A stretch of 64,000 nucleotides of DNA from Dyadobacter luticola (GTDB lineage: Bacteria > Bacteroidota > Bacteroidia > Cytophagales > Spirosomataceae), in the NCBI RefSeq assembly GCF_005860805.1, contig NZ_VCEJ01000002.1, forward strand, positions 1,100,375 through 1,164,374. The letters run 5' to 3'. This document shows positions 34,546 through 43,822 of this stretch, piece after piece. Numbering within the stretch: position 1 is the first letter of the stretch; each line of letters opens with the position of its first letter. A model generated the notes under the pieces. The model had not been told where the DNA came from and made no database searches. It was given only the letters and a program-made list of their open reading frames with translations. The translations under genes were made by a program, and so were the position numbers.

Positions 34546-36261
34546 TTAGATGGAACCGACCACATCATTGAGGTTTGATTCTTCTGGAAGGTTCAGCTTT
34601 TTCCTGATCCGGTGGCGGATAACCCGCACACTTTGCACGGAAATTCCCAAAGTACTGGCCATTTCTTTGTATCCCAAATTAAGTTTGGCGAGCGCCATAA
34701 ACCGGGTTTCGGCAGGGGTAAGGCCCGGCAATTTTTCCCTCAGCCGCGAAAGGTATCCCACATGTATTTTGTCAAAAAGCCGGCGGAAATATTCCCACTG
34801 CTCGTCGGTGAGGATTGTGATTTTTTGTAATTCCGCCACAGCCTGATCATTGGCGCTCATCCCGTAGCGCGCGGTAAGTTCTTCCACGAGTTGATTTTTC
34901 TCCGAGATACTGCGCGTGAATTCTTCCAGCTGCTGGGTGGCAAAATTGAGTTCCTGCTCCGCTCTTTTGAGCTGGTCCTCGGAGCGGCGCTGCTTTTCGC
35001 GCACCTGGTAATAGTAGGTTTTATAAAAATACAGCGCAAGAACGATCAGGAGAATGATCAGTATAAAAAGAATGTTGCGTTCCAGGGTTTTGATCTGCTG
35101 CTCCGCCGCGATGCTTTCCAGGGTAGCCCGGTGCTCCTGCAACTTGGAGCGCTCCGATGCACGCAGCATTTGAATCGAATTAAACTCTTTGGCCAGCTTA
35201 TCGTGGAGCTGATTGGCAGAATCGAGGTATGTATTCGTCAGGTCAAAATTTCCCTGCGCGGCATTTACTTTGGCAAAAACCTGGTAGAGCTGCTCCGACT
35301 TTTTCGGCGGGTTTGTCCGGCTGATCAACCCCTGCGCATCTTTCATGGCGACGGCCGCATCCGCGAACCTTTTTTGCCTGAAATAAATGTCGCTGATGCG
35401 GGTCATCGAGCCTGCTGCCTGCTCAAAATCACCGATCAGCTTTGCCTGATTCACGCTGCTTAGGAGCAGAGGGAGGGCTTTTTCGTAGTTGCCGCGCAGA
35501 TAGGCTGTATGTCCAAGGTCACCCTGCGCGATGCCCTTCCAGACATTATAATCGCCCAGCTTAACATTCTCAATGATTTTTTGAAAATAAAAATCAGCGG
35601 AATCCAGCATTCCTTCCTTGATATAGCTCAACCCGATGGTGTTCATCGCAATGTTGTGCACGCCAAGATGTTCAAAGATCACTTCGGCTTTGAGAGCCTC
35701 CCTGGAAAAAGTAATGGCACTTTTATAGTTGGCAAAAAAGTAATAAGATTCGCCGATGCGTGTCAGGATCACGGCTTTTTCAGGAAGCTCTTTGCCCGAA
35801 ATATGGGCCAGACGCTTGTGAATGTCGAAAAACAGCTCAAATGCCTTTTCGTAATTTTTGGTAAAATACCAGTAAACGTGCGCCAGCTGTACCCGCGCCC
35901 GGATCTGCATTTGCTGGTTTTCCTGCTGATCGGCCTTCGTGATCAGGGCATTCAATTCGTTGATCACCTTGCCAGGCTTCATGCCCGGTACCGATGTCAG
36001 CATGGCAATGTGAATGTAATCGGCTTCCAGCAGCAGCTCATCATCGCCCGCCCTGGCCGCCTGCGACCTGATTTTTGCGATGGATTCATTCGTAGTGACA
36101 GTATCGATGTGATTGACATTGTGATCGATAAAGTTCCGCATGTCCGAATATCGCTCAGCGTGTTTTTTATTGAGCCAGTGTTCAAACTGCGCTGCTCCCG
36201 GAGAGGAGGCCAGAACGAAAAGAAACAGGAATGCAAACCGCTTCTGTAAAAATACGGGCAT
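34546..36261 (-). CDS. Membrane-anchored TPR regulator with C-terminal HTH
   Basis: 571 aa from the ATG at 36261, chosen because MPVFLQKRFAFLFLFVLASS gives a clean signal peptide; the frame extends further upstream without a good start. TPR-type helices fill about 90-390, then a membrane segment (396-414), a coiled coil (415-470) and a C-terminal LuxR/HTH-like domain (about 505-560: LPGLTPAETRFMALAKLNLGYKEMASTLGISVQSVRVIRHRI in part). This layout is a common Bacteroidota regulator in which periplasmic TPRs sense a signal and the cytoplasmic HTH binds DNA. Target genes unknown; the divergent neighbour is trehalose-6-phosphate synthase. Confidence 0.8.
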   Translation of the reverse strand: MPVFLQKRFAFLFLFVLASSPGAAQFEHWLNKKHAERYSDMRNFIDHNVNHIDTVTTNESIAKIRSQAARAGDDELLLEADYIHIAMLTSVPGMKPGKVINELNALITKADQQENQQMQIRARVQLAHVYWYFTKNYEKAFELFFDIHKRLAHISGKELPEKAVILTRIGESYYFFANYKSAITFSREALKAEVIFEHLGVHNIAMNTIGLSYIKEGMLDSADFYFQKIIENVKLGDYNVWKGIAQGDLGHTAYLRGNYEKALPLLLSSVNQAKLIGDFEQAAGSMTRISDIYFRQKRFADAAVAMKDAQGLISRTNPPKKSEQLYQVFAKVNAAQGNFDLTNTYLDSANQLHDKLAKEFNSIQMLRASERSKLQEHRATLESIAAEQQIKTLERNILFILIILLIVLALYFYKTYYYQVREKQRRSEDQLKRAEQELNFATQQLEEFTRSISEKNQLVEELTARYGMSANDQAVAELQKITILTDEQWEYFRRLFDKIHVGYLSRLREKLPGLTPAETRFMALAKLNLGYKEMASTLGISVQSVRVIRHRIRKKLNLPEESNLNDVVGSI

Positions 36262-36631
36262 CGGGGATGGGCGGAAACTGGGTGTACTGCAATACGAAAA
36301 GGAAAAGTACACCAAAAGCTGATCAAAAAAAATGGCGACCATTTCTGACCGCCAGCAACCCACAACAAAAAGTGGCACAGTGTTAATCTGCGATTACATA
36401 GTTGTAGTCCTTGACTAATCTTAGGTTCGCAAGAACCCGTATTTGTGGTCAGACATCACCTTAGTTTATAGAAAACAGCAAAGTTTTTTGCTTGCGTCGT
36501 CTTTGACAGACTTGCCCGGATAAAACCGGTTCCTTTTAAAATGATGAGAGAGGTTGCGGCCGCTAAGCTAGTTATTTTTCCGTTTTAACAAACGCTGCTG
36601 GCACAGGTTTTGAGGCTTGTGCAGCAACGCT

Positions 36632-38866
36632 ATGAAAAATTTACGCTCAGAAAAGTCGGGTAAGTTAATTATTGTCGCCTATCGGTTGCCTTTCAAATTG
36701 GTCTGGGAGAATGAAGAAGTTCGCTTGTTCCAGAATTCCGGCGGCCTGGTTTCAGCGGTACTTTCGCTGGTAAAAAGCCAAAATAATGCTGCTTTCAATG
36801 CGGATGAGAAGATCCAGTGGATTGGTTTCTCAGAAAATTCGCCGGAAGAGCTGGAAGGACAATCGATGGAAAATGAACATTTCCAGGCGCACCCGGTTTT
36901 CATTCCGGCAGATGTCAATGAAAATTACTACGAAGGATTTTGCAACAACCTGCTCTGGCCGCTGTGCCACTATTTCCCCTCACTGGCGCGGTTCGACGAC
37001 GCTTATTTCGAAGCGTACCAGACGGCGAATCAACTGTTTTTTGAAAAGCTGGCGGAGGTGATACAGCCGGGAGATACGGTTTGGGTGCAGGATTATCAGT
37101 TAATGTTGCTGCCCGCGCTGATCCGCAACCATTTTCCTTCCAATAAAGTCGGCTTCTTTTTTCACATTCCGTTTCCTTCTTTTGAACTGTTCCGGATGCT
37201 GCCGGTGGCCTGGCGTAAAGCGCTGGTTGATGGGATGTTGGGTTCGGATGTGATCGGTTTTCATACCAATGATTATGTCGAATATTTCCTGAAAGCCGCC
37301 CGGCTCGTGTCGGGATACGGCAATAAGCTGCATTATATTAATATGAGTAACCGGATCGTGAAAGTCGATTCTTTCCCGATCAGCATTGATTTTGACCAGT
37401 TTAACGAAGCTTTTGAAGATCCCGGCGTGGTGCAGGCGAGATACGACGCACGACTTTCACTGAAAGAGAAGATCATCTTTTCGGTTGACCGGCTCGATTA
37501 TTCCAAAGGCATCATCCACCGGCTGCGCGGTTACCAGCGGTTCCTGGAAACTTACCCGGATTGGCACGAAAAGGTTTCGTTTGTGATGGTGGTGGTTCCT
37601 TCGCGGGATACCATCGAACAATATCAACAAATGAAATCCGACATTGACCAGACGGTCGGACGCATTAATGCAGATTACGGCACCATTTCCTGGCAGCCGA
37701 TCATTTACCAATATCGCTCGATGCCTTATCCCGAGCTGGTTGGCATGTATACTGCCAGCGACGTGGCGCTCATTACGCCGGTGCGGGATGGTATGAACCT
37801 GGTTTGCAAGGAGTATGTGGCCAGCCGGCAAGACAATCGGGGTGTATTGATACTCAGTGAAATGGCCGGAGCAGCAGCCGAATTAGGTGAGGCGCTGATC
37901 ATTAACCCGCTGGACAAACAGGACATTGCGGATGCCATCAACACGGCATTTGTAATGCCCGAAGAAGAACAAATGAAACGTATGGAGGCTATGCGTCAGC
38001 GCATCAGGGATTACGATGTGTTTGCCTGGACCAATGACTTTTTTACCCAAATGACCATGCTTGAATTAGAACATGAAAGGTTGCGCCAGGTTTTCCTGAC
38101 CAACAAAGGAATTGACGCGATCAGGAAGGCTTATGAGTCTTCGAGCAATAGAATTTTATTTTTTGACTACGACGGAACACTGGCGCCGATCGTACCGGAC
38201 CCGGCAAAGGCGATCATTTCAGAAGATGTGAAAAAGCTTTTGCTGGATATTGCCAAAAGAGATACGGTGATTATTGTGAGTGGAAGGGACCGGCATTTTC
38301 TGGATAAATTGTTCCATGACCTGCCGGTGCACATCATTGCCGAGCACGGCGCTTTGATCAAGACAAAAGAAAGCGGCGAGTGGCTGCTGAATGATAATTA
38401 CGAGGAAAACTGGAAGGATAGCATTCGTCCGATCATGGATATTTATGCCAAAAGGTGTCCCGGTGCCTTCGTGGAAGAAAAAGAAACTGCGCTTGCCTGG
38501 CATTACCGTACCGCCGACGATAAGTTGTATGCAACCCGCCGGGCGCAGGAATTACTCTGGCAACTCAAAAACTACATCCAGCCTGAACTGAATTTGCAGG
38601 TGATCGATGGAAATAAAGTAGTGGAGGTCAAGAAAACGGCTTTCAATAAAGGTACTTCGGCACGCATGTTCGTGGAGAACGGCAACTACGATTTTATTCT
38701 GGCGATTGGGGATGATACCACGGATGAAGATATGTTTGAAGCGTTGCCGGAGAGCTCTTTTACGATTAAGATCGGTGATGATCTTTCGGCGGCGAGGAAC
38801 CACATTCGCAGCCAGGAAGAAGTATTTTATTTTCTGAATTTCATGGTTTCTTCGATAGGCGAATAG
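36632..38866 (+). CDS. Bifunctional trehalose-6-phosphate synthase/phosphatase
   Basis: 744 aa from the ATG at 36632 (a TTG at 36617 is also in frame). The N-terminal GT20 domain (about 1-470) makes trehalose 6-phosphate from UDP-glucose and glucose 6-phosphate: YRLPFKLVW, QDYQLMLLPA, FFHIPFPSFELFRMLP, and SVDRLDYSKGI near residue 284. The C-terminal HAD-type trehalose phosphatase (about 505-735) has DYDGTLAP (Asp at about 511), a conserved SGRD loop and GDDTTDED. One protein therefore carries out both steps of the OtsA/OtsB route, usually for osmotic or desiccation stress. A hairpin lies in its leader and a strong terminator follows. Confidence 0.95.
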   Translation: MKNLRSEKSGKLIIVAYRLPFKLVWENEEVRLFQNSGGLVSAVLSLVKSQNNAAFNADEKIQWIGFSENSPEELEGQSMENEHFQAHPVFIPADVNENYYEGFCNNLLWPLCHYFPSLARFDDAYFEAYQTANQLFFEKLAEVIQPGDTVWVQDYQLMLLPALIRNHFPSNKVGFFFHIPFPSFELFRMLPVAWRKALVDGMLGSDVIGFHTNDYVEYFLKAARLVSGYGNKLHYINMSNRIVKVDSFPISIDFDQFNEAFEDPGVVQARYDARLSLKEKIIFSVDRLDYSKGIIHRLRGYQRFLETYPDWHEKVSFVMVVVPSRDTIEQYQQMKSDIDQTVGRINADYGTISWQPIIYQYRSMPYPELVGMYTASDVALITPVRDGMNLVCKEYVASRQDNRGVLILSEMAGAAAELGEALIINPLDKQDIADAINTAFVMPEEEQMKRMEAMRQRIRDYDVFAWTNDFFTQMTMLELEHERLRQVFLTNKGIDAIRKAYESSSNRILFFDYDGTLAPIVPDPAKAIISEDVKKLLLDIAKRDTVIIVSGRDRHFLDKLFHDLPVHIIAEHGALIKTKESGEWLLNDNYEENWKDSIRPIMDIYAKRCPGAFVEEKETALAWHYRTADDKLYATRRAQELLWQLKNYIQPELNLQVIDGNKVVEVKKTAFNKGTSARMFVENGNYDFILAIGDDTTDEDMFEALPESSFTIKIGDDLSAARNHIRSQEEVFYFLNFMVSSIGE

Positions 38867-38870
38867 ACAG

Positions 38871-38910
38871 AAAACAAGAAAGGCCAGGATAACCTGGCCT
38901 TTCTTGTTTT
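38871..38910. terminator. Perfect terminator hairpin
   Basis: 18-bp arms (38871-38888 and 38893-38910) around the loop ATAA, with a T-run on the + strand and an A-run before it, so it ends transcription from both the trehalose gene and the minus-strand small gene. Confidence 0.9.
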
Positions 38911-38926
38911 AATAAAAATCTCGATA

Positions 38927-39178
38927 TCAGCCGATTGCCAGGCCACCGGGCTCTTCCAAATTTTCGAGCTTAAGAAAGTGGCAGACATAGCCTGCGGAGC
39001 GGAGTGTCGCCTGGATCAATGTGAAATCGGATAGCTCGGAAGTCAGCGTCAGCAAAAAATCCTGAAAATCGTACGCCCAATGTTTGACATTGAGCTGTTT
39101 GAGGCAATCGTGTAATCTTTGGAACGACTTATTGTTTTGTATTCTCGTCCTGAATGAAATCTTATATGTTCTTGCCAT
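38927..39178 (-). CDS. Small protein, possible ferredoxin-like (HMA-type) fold without Cys pair
   Basis: 83 aa from the ATG at 39178; an upstream start adds 15 residues. The pattern strand-helix-strand-strand-helix (TYKISFRTRI; FQRLHDCLKQLNV; HWAYDFQDFLLTL; FTLIQATLRSAGY) resembles heavy-metal-associated domains, but the metal-binding CxxC is absent. This resemblance is by eye only. Isolated gene between two terminators. Function unknown. Confidence 0.5.
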   Translation of the reverse strand: MARTYKISFRTRIQNNKSFQRLHDCLKQLNVKHWAYDFQDFLLTLTSELSDFTLIQATLRSAGYVCHFLKLENLEEPGGLAIG

Positions 39179-39303
39179 TTGTTGTGACCGGGTAAATAAA
39201 TTTAAGTAATGCTTTCTCCGCAAAGAGTAACATATTCAAATGTCAATCTTATTTATATTAATTACAAATAAGAAAGTAGAATTGTTGCAGGCCGCGGAAA
39301 TAA

Positions 39304-39343
39304 AAAAGCTTTGCATTACGATGGCGTAAGTTGCAAAGCTTTT
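39304..39343. terminator. Terminator hairpin after the D-amino-acid operon
   Basis: 12-bp arms AAAAGCTTTGCA (39304-39315) / TGCAAAGCTTTT (39332-39343), 16-nt loop, T-run on both strands. It lies 78 bp beyond the stop of the dipeptidase on the minus strand. Confidence 0.75.
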
Positions 39344-39420
39344 CTGAGATTACTTATTATTATAATATTAAGAAAGTATTAGATTTTATAAATCCGAAAC
39401 TTACTATTTGTCCAACTACT

Positions 39421-40491
39421 TCAATCCCAGTTTCTTCCCAGGAAATCCACCCAATTTCGCCACATGATCTGCTCAATGTCCTGCTCCGAGTAGCCGCGGG
39501 CGCGTAATAGGCCAGGGATGGTTTGCAAATCTGCGATTGAATCCATATCGCCCGGGGATTGTTCCTTCCCGTAAGCTCCGTCCAGGTCCGAACCGATCCC
39601 GACGTGCAGCGCATTACCCGCGAGCTGGCAAATATGGTCGATATGCTGTACCACATGCTCGATCTTCAAACCTGTACTTTCCGGCGTCGATTTTCCGCGG
39701 ATCCAGCCAGGTATCATCATCCACGCATCAAATGCCATCCCGATCACCGCTTGTCTTTCCAGCAAGACCTTGATCATTTCATCGGAAAACTGCCGGTTGT
39801 GCGGCGTGATAGCACGTACCAGGTTGTGACTTGCCCAAACCGGCCCTTTGTAAAGATCCATCGCTTCCCAGAATGCCGTATCGCACAAATGCGTCGCGTC
39901 GAGGATCATATCCAGCGCATCCATTTCCGCCAGCAGATCTTTTCCTTTTTGATTTAAAGGAGCGTCTGAGTCTGTACCATAGGCATATACGCCCGGCCCA
40001 TAATGTGCCGGACCTACGGCGCGCAACCCGTATCCGTACGCGATTTCAAGGTTATTGAGACTAATAAACGAGTCGGCACCTTCGAGGCTGAGGATGTAGC
40101 CAATCGGCAAATTTTCCGTGAATTCAGACTTTTGCCAGAGATCCAGGTGATATTGCAGTCCGGCAAGGTTGGTGATCTGCACCATTTCGCCTGCGTCTTC
40201 CATGGCTTTGTACCACGCGATCTGTGCTTGTGTCTGCGCCCAGGCCTGCGCCTGCGAATGCCAGCCTGGAATTTTACTATCCGGTTTGATAAACCGCGCG
40301 ATCTGCGTGGCGACGCACATACCGATGTTGCCTTTGCGCATTTCAGGGAAACTTACTACGCCTTTGCCGCGGTCGGGCTTGTCGGTCAGATGTTTTTCGC
40401 GATCGCGGATTGCATACAAATCCTGGGTTAAGTCCCGGTTCCATTCCACGGCATTCATGGAAAGGTCGAGATGGGCATCGAATAGGAACAT
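39421..40491 (-). CDS. Membrane dipeptidase (renal dipeptidase, M19)
   Basis: 356 aa. Metal-binding N-terminal HxD (DAHLDLS, His7 and Asp9), bridging Glu in SLEGADSF (near 136), and later zinc ligands in DATHLC and SHNLVRAITPHNRQFSD, plus GIGSDLDGAYGKE: the M19 family of dinuclear zinc amidohydrolases. Bacterial members split dipeptides with a C-terminal D-residue or act as D-aminoacylases or beta-lactam hydrolases. No signal peptide, so cytosolic. Last gene of the operon with the D-threonine aldolase-like gene (19-bp gap). Confidence 0.9.
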   Translation of the reverse strand: MFLFDAHLDLSMNAVEWNRDLTQDLYAIRDREKHLTDKPDRGKGVVSFPEMRKGNIGMCVATQIARFIKPDSKIPGWHSQAQAWAQTQAQIAWYKAMEDAGEMVQITNLAGLQYHLDLWQKSEFTENLPIGYILSLEGADSFISLNNLEIAYGYGLRAVGPAHYGPGVYAYGTDSDAPLNQKGKDLLAEMDALDMILDATHLCDTAFWEAMDLYKGPVWASHNLVRAITPHNRQFSDEMIKVLLERQAVIGMAFDAWMMIPGWIRGKSTPESTGLKIEHVVQHIDHICQLAGNALHVGIGSDLDGAYGKEQSPGDMDSIADLQTIPGLLRARGYSEQDIEQIMWRNWVDFLGRNWD

Positions 40492-40510
40492 TATAAAAGT
40501 TTTTTGTAGG

Positions 40511-41620
40511 TCAAATTGTTATTCTTCTGCTGCGGGCGGTGATTTTCCACTCGTCGGTCACTTCACCGTTTTCAATAATGCTGGCAAAATCGTGCAGCGC
40601 CACAGTCGGGCAAACGTGGTAGGGGATCGCGTAAAGCACATCACCAATCTGCATTTGCTCCCAATGTTCGTGGGTTACTTCCAGCACGCCGTGTTCTTCG
40701 CTCTGGCTCAGGACGGTGTAGTTGGTGAGATTCAGAAATTTAATGCGGTTCTGGATCGGATTTTCGGCGGATATCGCTTTGTGTCCCAGATCAATTGTGA
40801 TATTTCCCGGGGCAGGTTTTGAAATCACCCTTGTCAAAATGACGGCTGCGTGCTCAAAAGGTTGTCCGTCAAAACGGTCACCATAGCCCCAGTCCCAGAG
40901 CACATTCGTACCCGGGCTCAGGTAAACGTGCGGCCGCATGGCGTGGACTGTGAAAGACGGAGAACCGCCCGCAATCGCCATCGGCTCTTTTCCAATATCC
41001 GATTTGATCAGATCCAAAAGCGGCAAAACGGTTTCATAAGCATTGTCCGCCGTCGTCTTTCTTTCCGAAAATTCCGCATCCCGAATATGCCCGTCGTAAA
41101 TGTGCACGCCGGTCAATGTAATGTGCGTCAGGGTGGAGATAAAGCGGTAAAACGACAGGATACTTTCGTCCGTAGCGTGACCGGTACGGTTCATGCCATT
41201 GTTTACATCCAGAAAAACTGGCGAAATTTGTCCATGATCCAGGGAAGCCGCATTCAGGTCGAGCGCAGATTTTTCATTATCAACCAGACTTGAAAACACG
41301 ACATACGGATAGGCCTCACGCAACTTAAAAAGCCTCGCAATGTTAGGCCCGACCATTTGGTAAGCAATCAAAATCCACTTGGCGCCTGCGTCAGCCAGCA
41401 TTTCGGCTTCGGCGATGGTCGCGCATTTGTATTTGCTGATACCCTGTTCCAGTTGCATCCGGACAATCTCAGGCGTCTTATGCGTTTTAACATGCGGCAC
41501 AAGTCGCTCCGCATCTCCCGCCAGATTGATCATATTACGGATATTCGTCTCGATCCGGTTTTTATAAAAAAGCAAAGACGGTGAGATGACCTGATCCGGA
41601 TTGTTAAGCGTGAACCACAT
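40511..41620 (-). CDS. D-threonine aldolase-like PLP enzyme
   Basis: 369 aa. Alanine racemase-like N-terminal barrel with the PLP lysine Lys45 in PHVKTHKTPEI; DVNNGMNRTG, then GHIRDAE and GGSPSFTVHA (phosphate-binding), and the C-terminal metal site HEHWEQMQ...HVCPTVALHD. These match D-threonine aldolase / D-serine dehydratase-like enzymes, which cleave or dehydrate D-3-hydroxy amino acids and need a divalent metal. Cytosolic. Placed between the RidA gene (34-bp gap) and the dipeptidase gene. Confidence 0.88.
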   Translation of the reverse strand: MWFTLNNPDQVISPSLLFYKNRIETNIRNMINLAGDAERLVPHVKTHKTPEIVRMQLEQGISKYKCATIAEAEMLADAGAKWILIAYQMVGPNIARLFKLREAYPYVVFSSLVDNEKSALDLNAASLDHGQISPVFLDVNNGMNRTGHATDESILSFYRFISTLTHITLTGVHIYDGHIRDAEFSERKTTADNAYETVLPLLDLIKSDIGKEPMAIAGGSPSFTVHAMRPHVYLSPGTNVLWDWGYGDRFDGQPFEHAAVILTRVISKPAPGNITIDLGHKAISAENPIQNRIKFLNLTNYTVLSQSEEHGVLEVTHEHWEQMQIGDVLYAIPYHVCPTVALHDFASIIENGEVTDEWKITARSRRITI

Positions 41621-41654
41621 GGAGTTTTAAATTTTGAATGAGTGAATCACTTAC

Positions 41655-42131
41655 TTATTTCTCTTCCAGCTCAAACATCGCCTCAATCTCCACGGGAATA
41701 TTATCCGGCAATGTGCCCATACCGACGGCGCTTCTCACGCCGATGCCATTTTCTTCACCCCATACTTTGGCAAACAGCTCGCTGCAACCGTTGATAATGA
41801 AGGGATGTTTTTCGAAATCCGTCGTACAATTCACCATTCCTAAAACTTTAATTACCCTTTTCACCCGGTTGAGGCTGCCCAGGTTTGCCTTTAATGTGGC
41901 CAGAATCGCGAGTCCGACCTGGCGCGCGGCCAGCTTTCCCTGATCCGCATCCATATCTTTTCCGATGCGTCCTTTTATTAATGTACCATCGTCCTGCACC
42001 GTGCCGTGGCCCGAAACATATACCCACCTTTTATCGACAATCAGCAAAGGTTTGTAGACGCCCAAAGGCTTGGGAGCGGGAGGTAATGTGAGGCCGAGTG
42101 CAGCAAAGTTTGATTCTGGTGTAGTTTCCAT
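41655..42131 (-). CDS. RidA family protein
   Basis: 158 aa from the ATG at 42131 (METTPESNFAAL); the longer frame from 42209 has no good start signal. A YjgF/RidA domain: LPPAPKPLGVYKPLLIV, VYVSGHGTVQDD, DQGKLAARQVGLAILATLKANLG, VKRVIKVLGMVNCTTDFEKHP, GVRSAVGMGTLPDNIPVEIEAMF. RidA proteins hydrolyse reactive enamine/imine products of PLP dehydratases; the invariant Arg appears as Arg in GVRSAVG. This fits its position next to the D-threonine aldolase-like gene. Confidence 0.9.
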   Translation of the reverse strand: METTPESNFAALGLTLPPAPKPLGVYKPLLIVDKRWVYVSGHGTVQDDGTLIKGRIGKDMDADQGKLAARQVGLAILATLKANLGSLNRVKRVIKVLGMVNCTTDFEKHPFIINGCSELFAKVWGEENGIGVRSAVGMGTLPDNIPVEIEAMFELEEK

Positions 42132-42236
42132 ATTGATAAAAATGGTGAAGCCCTGAGGCTGGATTATTGAACGCTCAGCCAGAAAAGACGTTAAGAAAGT
42201 CCCTCTCAAATGTTGGCAAAATAGCGTCAGAACTGT

Positions 42237-43541
42237 TTAAACAAACAAATTTAATATTAAAACGCCCAGTAGCCCCATGATCGAAACAATAGTTTCCATG
42301 ACCGACCAGGTAAGCAGGGTGTCTTTGATGCTGAGGTTGAAATATTCTTTGAAGAGCCAGAAACCGCCGTCATTGAGGTGAGAAAACATCAAACTTCCTG
42401 ATCCTATGGCGAGTACGAGTAGCTCCGGCGGCACTGCGGAGTTGACCAGAAGCGGCGAAAGTATACCCACGGTCGTTAGCCCGGCTACGGTGGCAGAGCC
42501 TACACAAACCCGGATCACCGCAGCGATTCCCCAGCTCAAAAGGAGGGGAGAAATGTTAATCCCTTTTAAGCTTTCGGCGATAAAGGTGCTTACACCGCTG
42601 GCGGTCATAACTTCCTTAAAAACACCTGCACCGGCAATGATCAGCAGGATCACGGAAACACCTTTAAAGGCTTCTTCCATGGATTTGCTGATGTTTTTCA
42701 TCGTCATTCCGCGAAGAATCCCCAGGGTATACGCCGCGAAAAGAACTGAGAGCAGCATGCCGAAATAGGGTTCGGCGAGCAGACCGATAATTTTGTTGTC
42801 AGGATAAATCTTTTTGATTCCCGACATGGTTGTCAGCAAGAAAACGGGAAGCAGCGCGGTGACAACGCTTATTCCCAGGCCGGGAAGTTCGGAAGTGGGC
42901 CTGGGTGTGACATTAAAAAGATCTTCATCGGGTTTTGGCTGGAAACGTTTCAATGTACTTCCGAACAGCGGGCCGGCCACAGCAATCGCGGGAAGCGAGA
43001 CGATCATTCCGTAAAATAATGTTTTTCCAAGATCGGCATGCAACTGGCTGGCGATGGCGGCAGGTGAGGGGTGGGGTGGGAGATAACCGTGCGCGACGGA
43101 TAAAGCAGATAACATCGGAACACCCACATATAATAAAGGAAGCCGGGCCGTGGCGCTGATCATGAAAATCAGCGGGATCACAATCACAAAACCAGCATTA
43201 TAAAAAAGCGGAATACCGATCACAAAACCCGCCAGCGCCATACCCCACTGAATGTATTTTTTACCAAATAAACCGATCAGCGCGTCGGTAATCCTCTGAG
43301 CAGCACCACTATCCGCCACCATTTTTCCCAGCATTGCACCAAATCCCACGATCAGAACGAGGTCGCCCAGGGTACCTCCTACACCTTTTTGGATGGCCTT
43401 ACTCACTGTTTCAACATCCAGACCGCTGGCCAGGCCGAGCCCGATGGAGACGAGCAGGAAGGAAATGAATGTGTCAATTTTGAGCCAGGCAATTAAAAGG
43501 ATGAGTGTGAGAATTGCGACAAAAGTGAGTAATAAGGGCAT
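42237..43541 (-). CDS. GntP family permease (gluconate / D-serine type)
   Basis: 434 aa, 12 or more membrane segments. GntP family features: LLVSIGLGLASGLD, GFGAMLGKMVADSGAAQRI, YNAGFVIVIPLIF, the HGYLPPHPSPAAIA motif, and SHLNDGGFWLFKEYF near the end. Members carry gluconate, fructuronate, D-serine (DsdX) or other small acids with protons. Operon context (RidA, D-threonine aldolase-like enzyme, M19 dipeptidase) favours D-amino or hydroxy acids over gluconate, as inference. First gene of the unit. Confidence 0.9.
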   Translation of the reverse strand: MPLLLTFVAILTLILLIAWLKIDTFISFLLVSIGLGLASGLDVETVSKAIQKGVGGTLGDLVLIVGFGAMLGKMVADSGAAQRITDALIGLFGKKYIQWGMALAGFVIGIPLFYNAGFVIVIPLIFMISATARLPLLYVGVPMLSALSVAHGYLPPHPSPAAIASQLHADLGKTLFYGMIVSLPAIAVAGPLFGSTLKRFQPKPDEDLFNVTPRPTSELPGLGISVVTALLPVFLLTTMSGIKKIYPDNKIIGLLAEPYFGMLLSVLFAAYTLGILRGMTMKNISKSMEEAFKGVSVILLIIAGAGVFKEVMTASGVSTFIAESLKGINISPLLLSWGIAAVIRVCVGSATVAGLTTVGILSPLLVNSAVPPELLVLAIGSGSLMFSHLNDGGFWLFKEYFNLSIKDTLLTWSVMETIVSIMGLLGVLILNLFV

Positions 43542-43822
43542 AGGTGAAAGGCTGGAAATGTAAGCTTACTTTTAGAAGCGGGAAGAAACTAAAATTTAAT
43601 GACAGATGCCAAATAAGTTTTCCGCGTGGGATTTTCGGGATAAAAGCCGTGAGATCACGGACATAGAAAATGAGGTTGAAATAGCATTAAAGATAGTTTG
43701 TTAGAATGCTTTAAAATAGCGAAATTTGACTTTTTGGTGTTGCAAACATTGTATTAATTCATTGAGCAGTTGAACGTTTTCAATCTCTCACTTAACAACT
43801 TTCGATTCTTTTCTAACACTTT

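Noticed and set aside
38927-39178. Small protein as a metal chaperone
   Set aside because: The fold pattern resembles heavy-metal-associated domains but the CxxC pair is absent, so no metal role is claimed.
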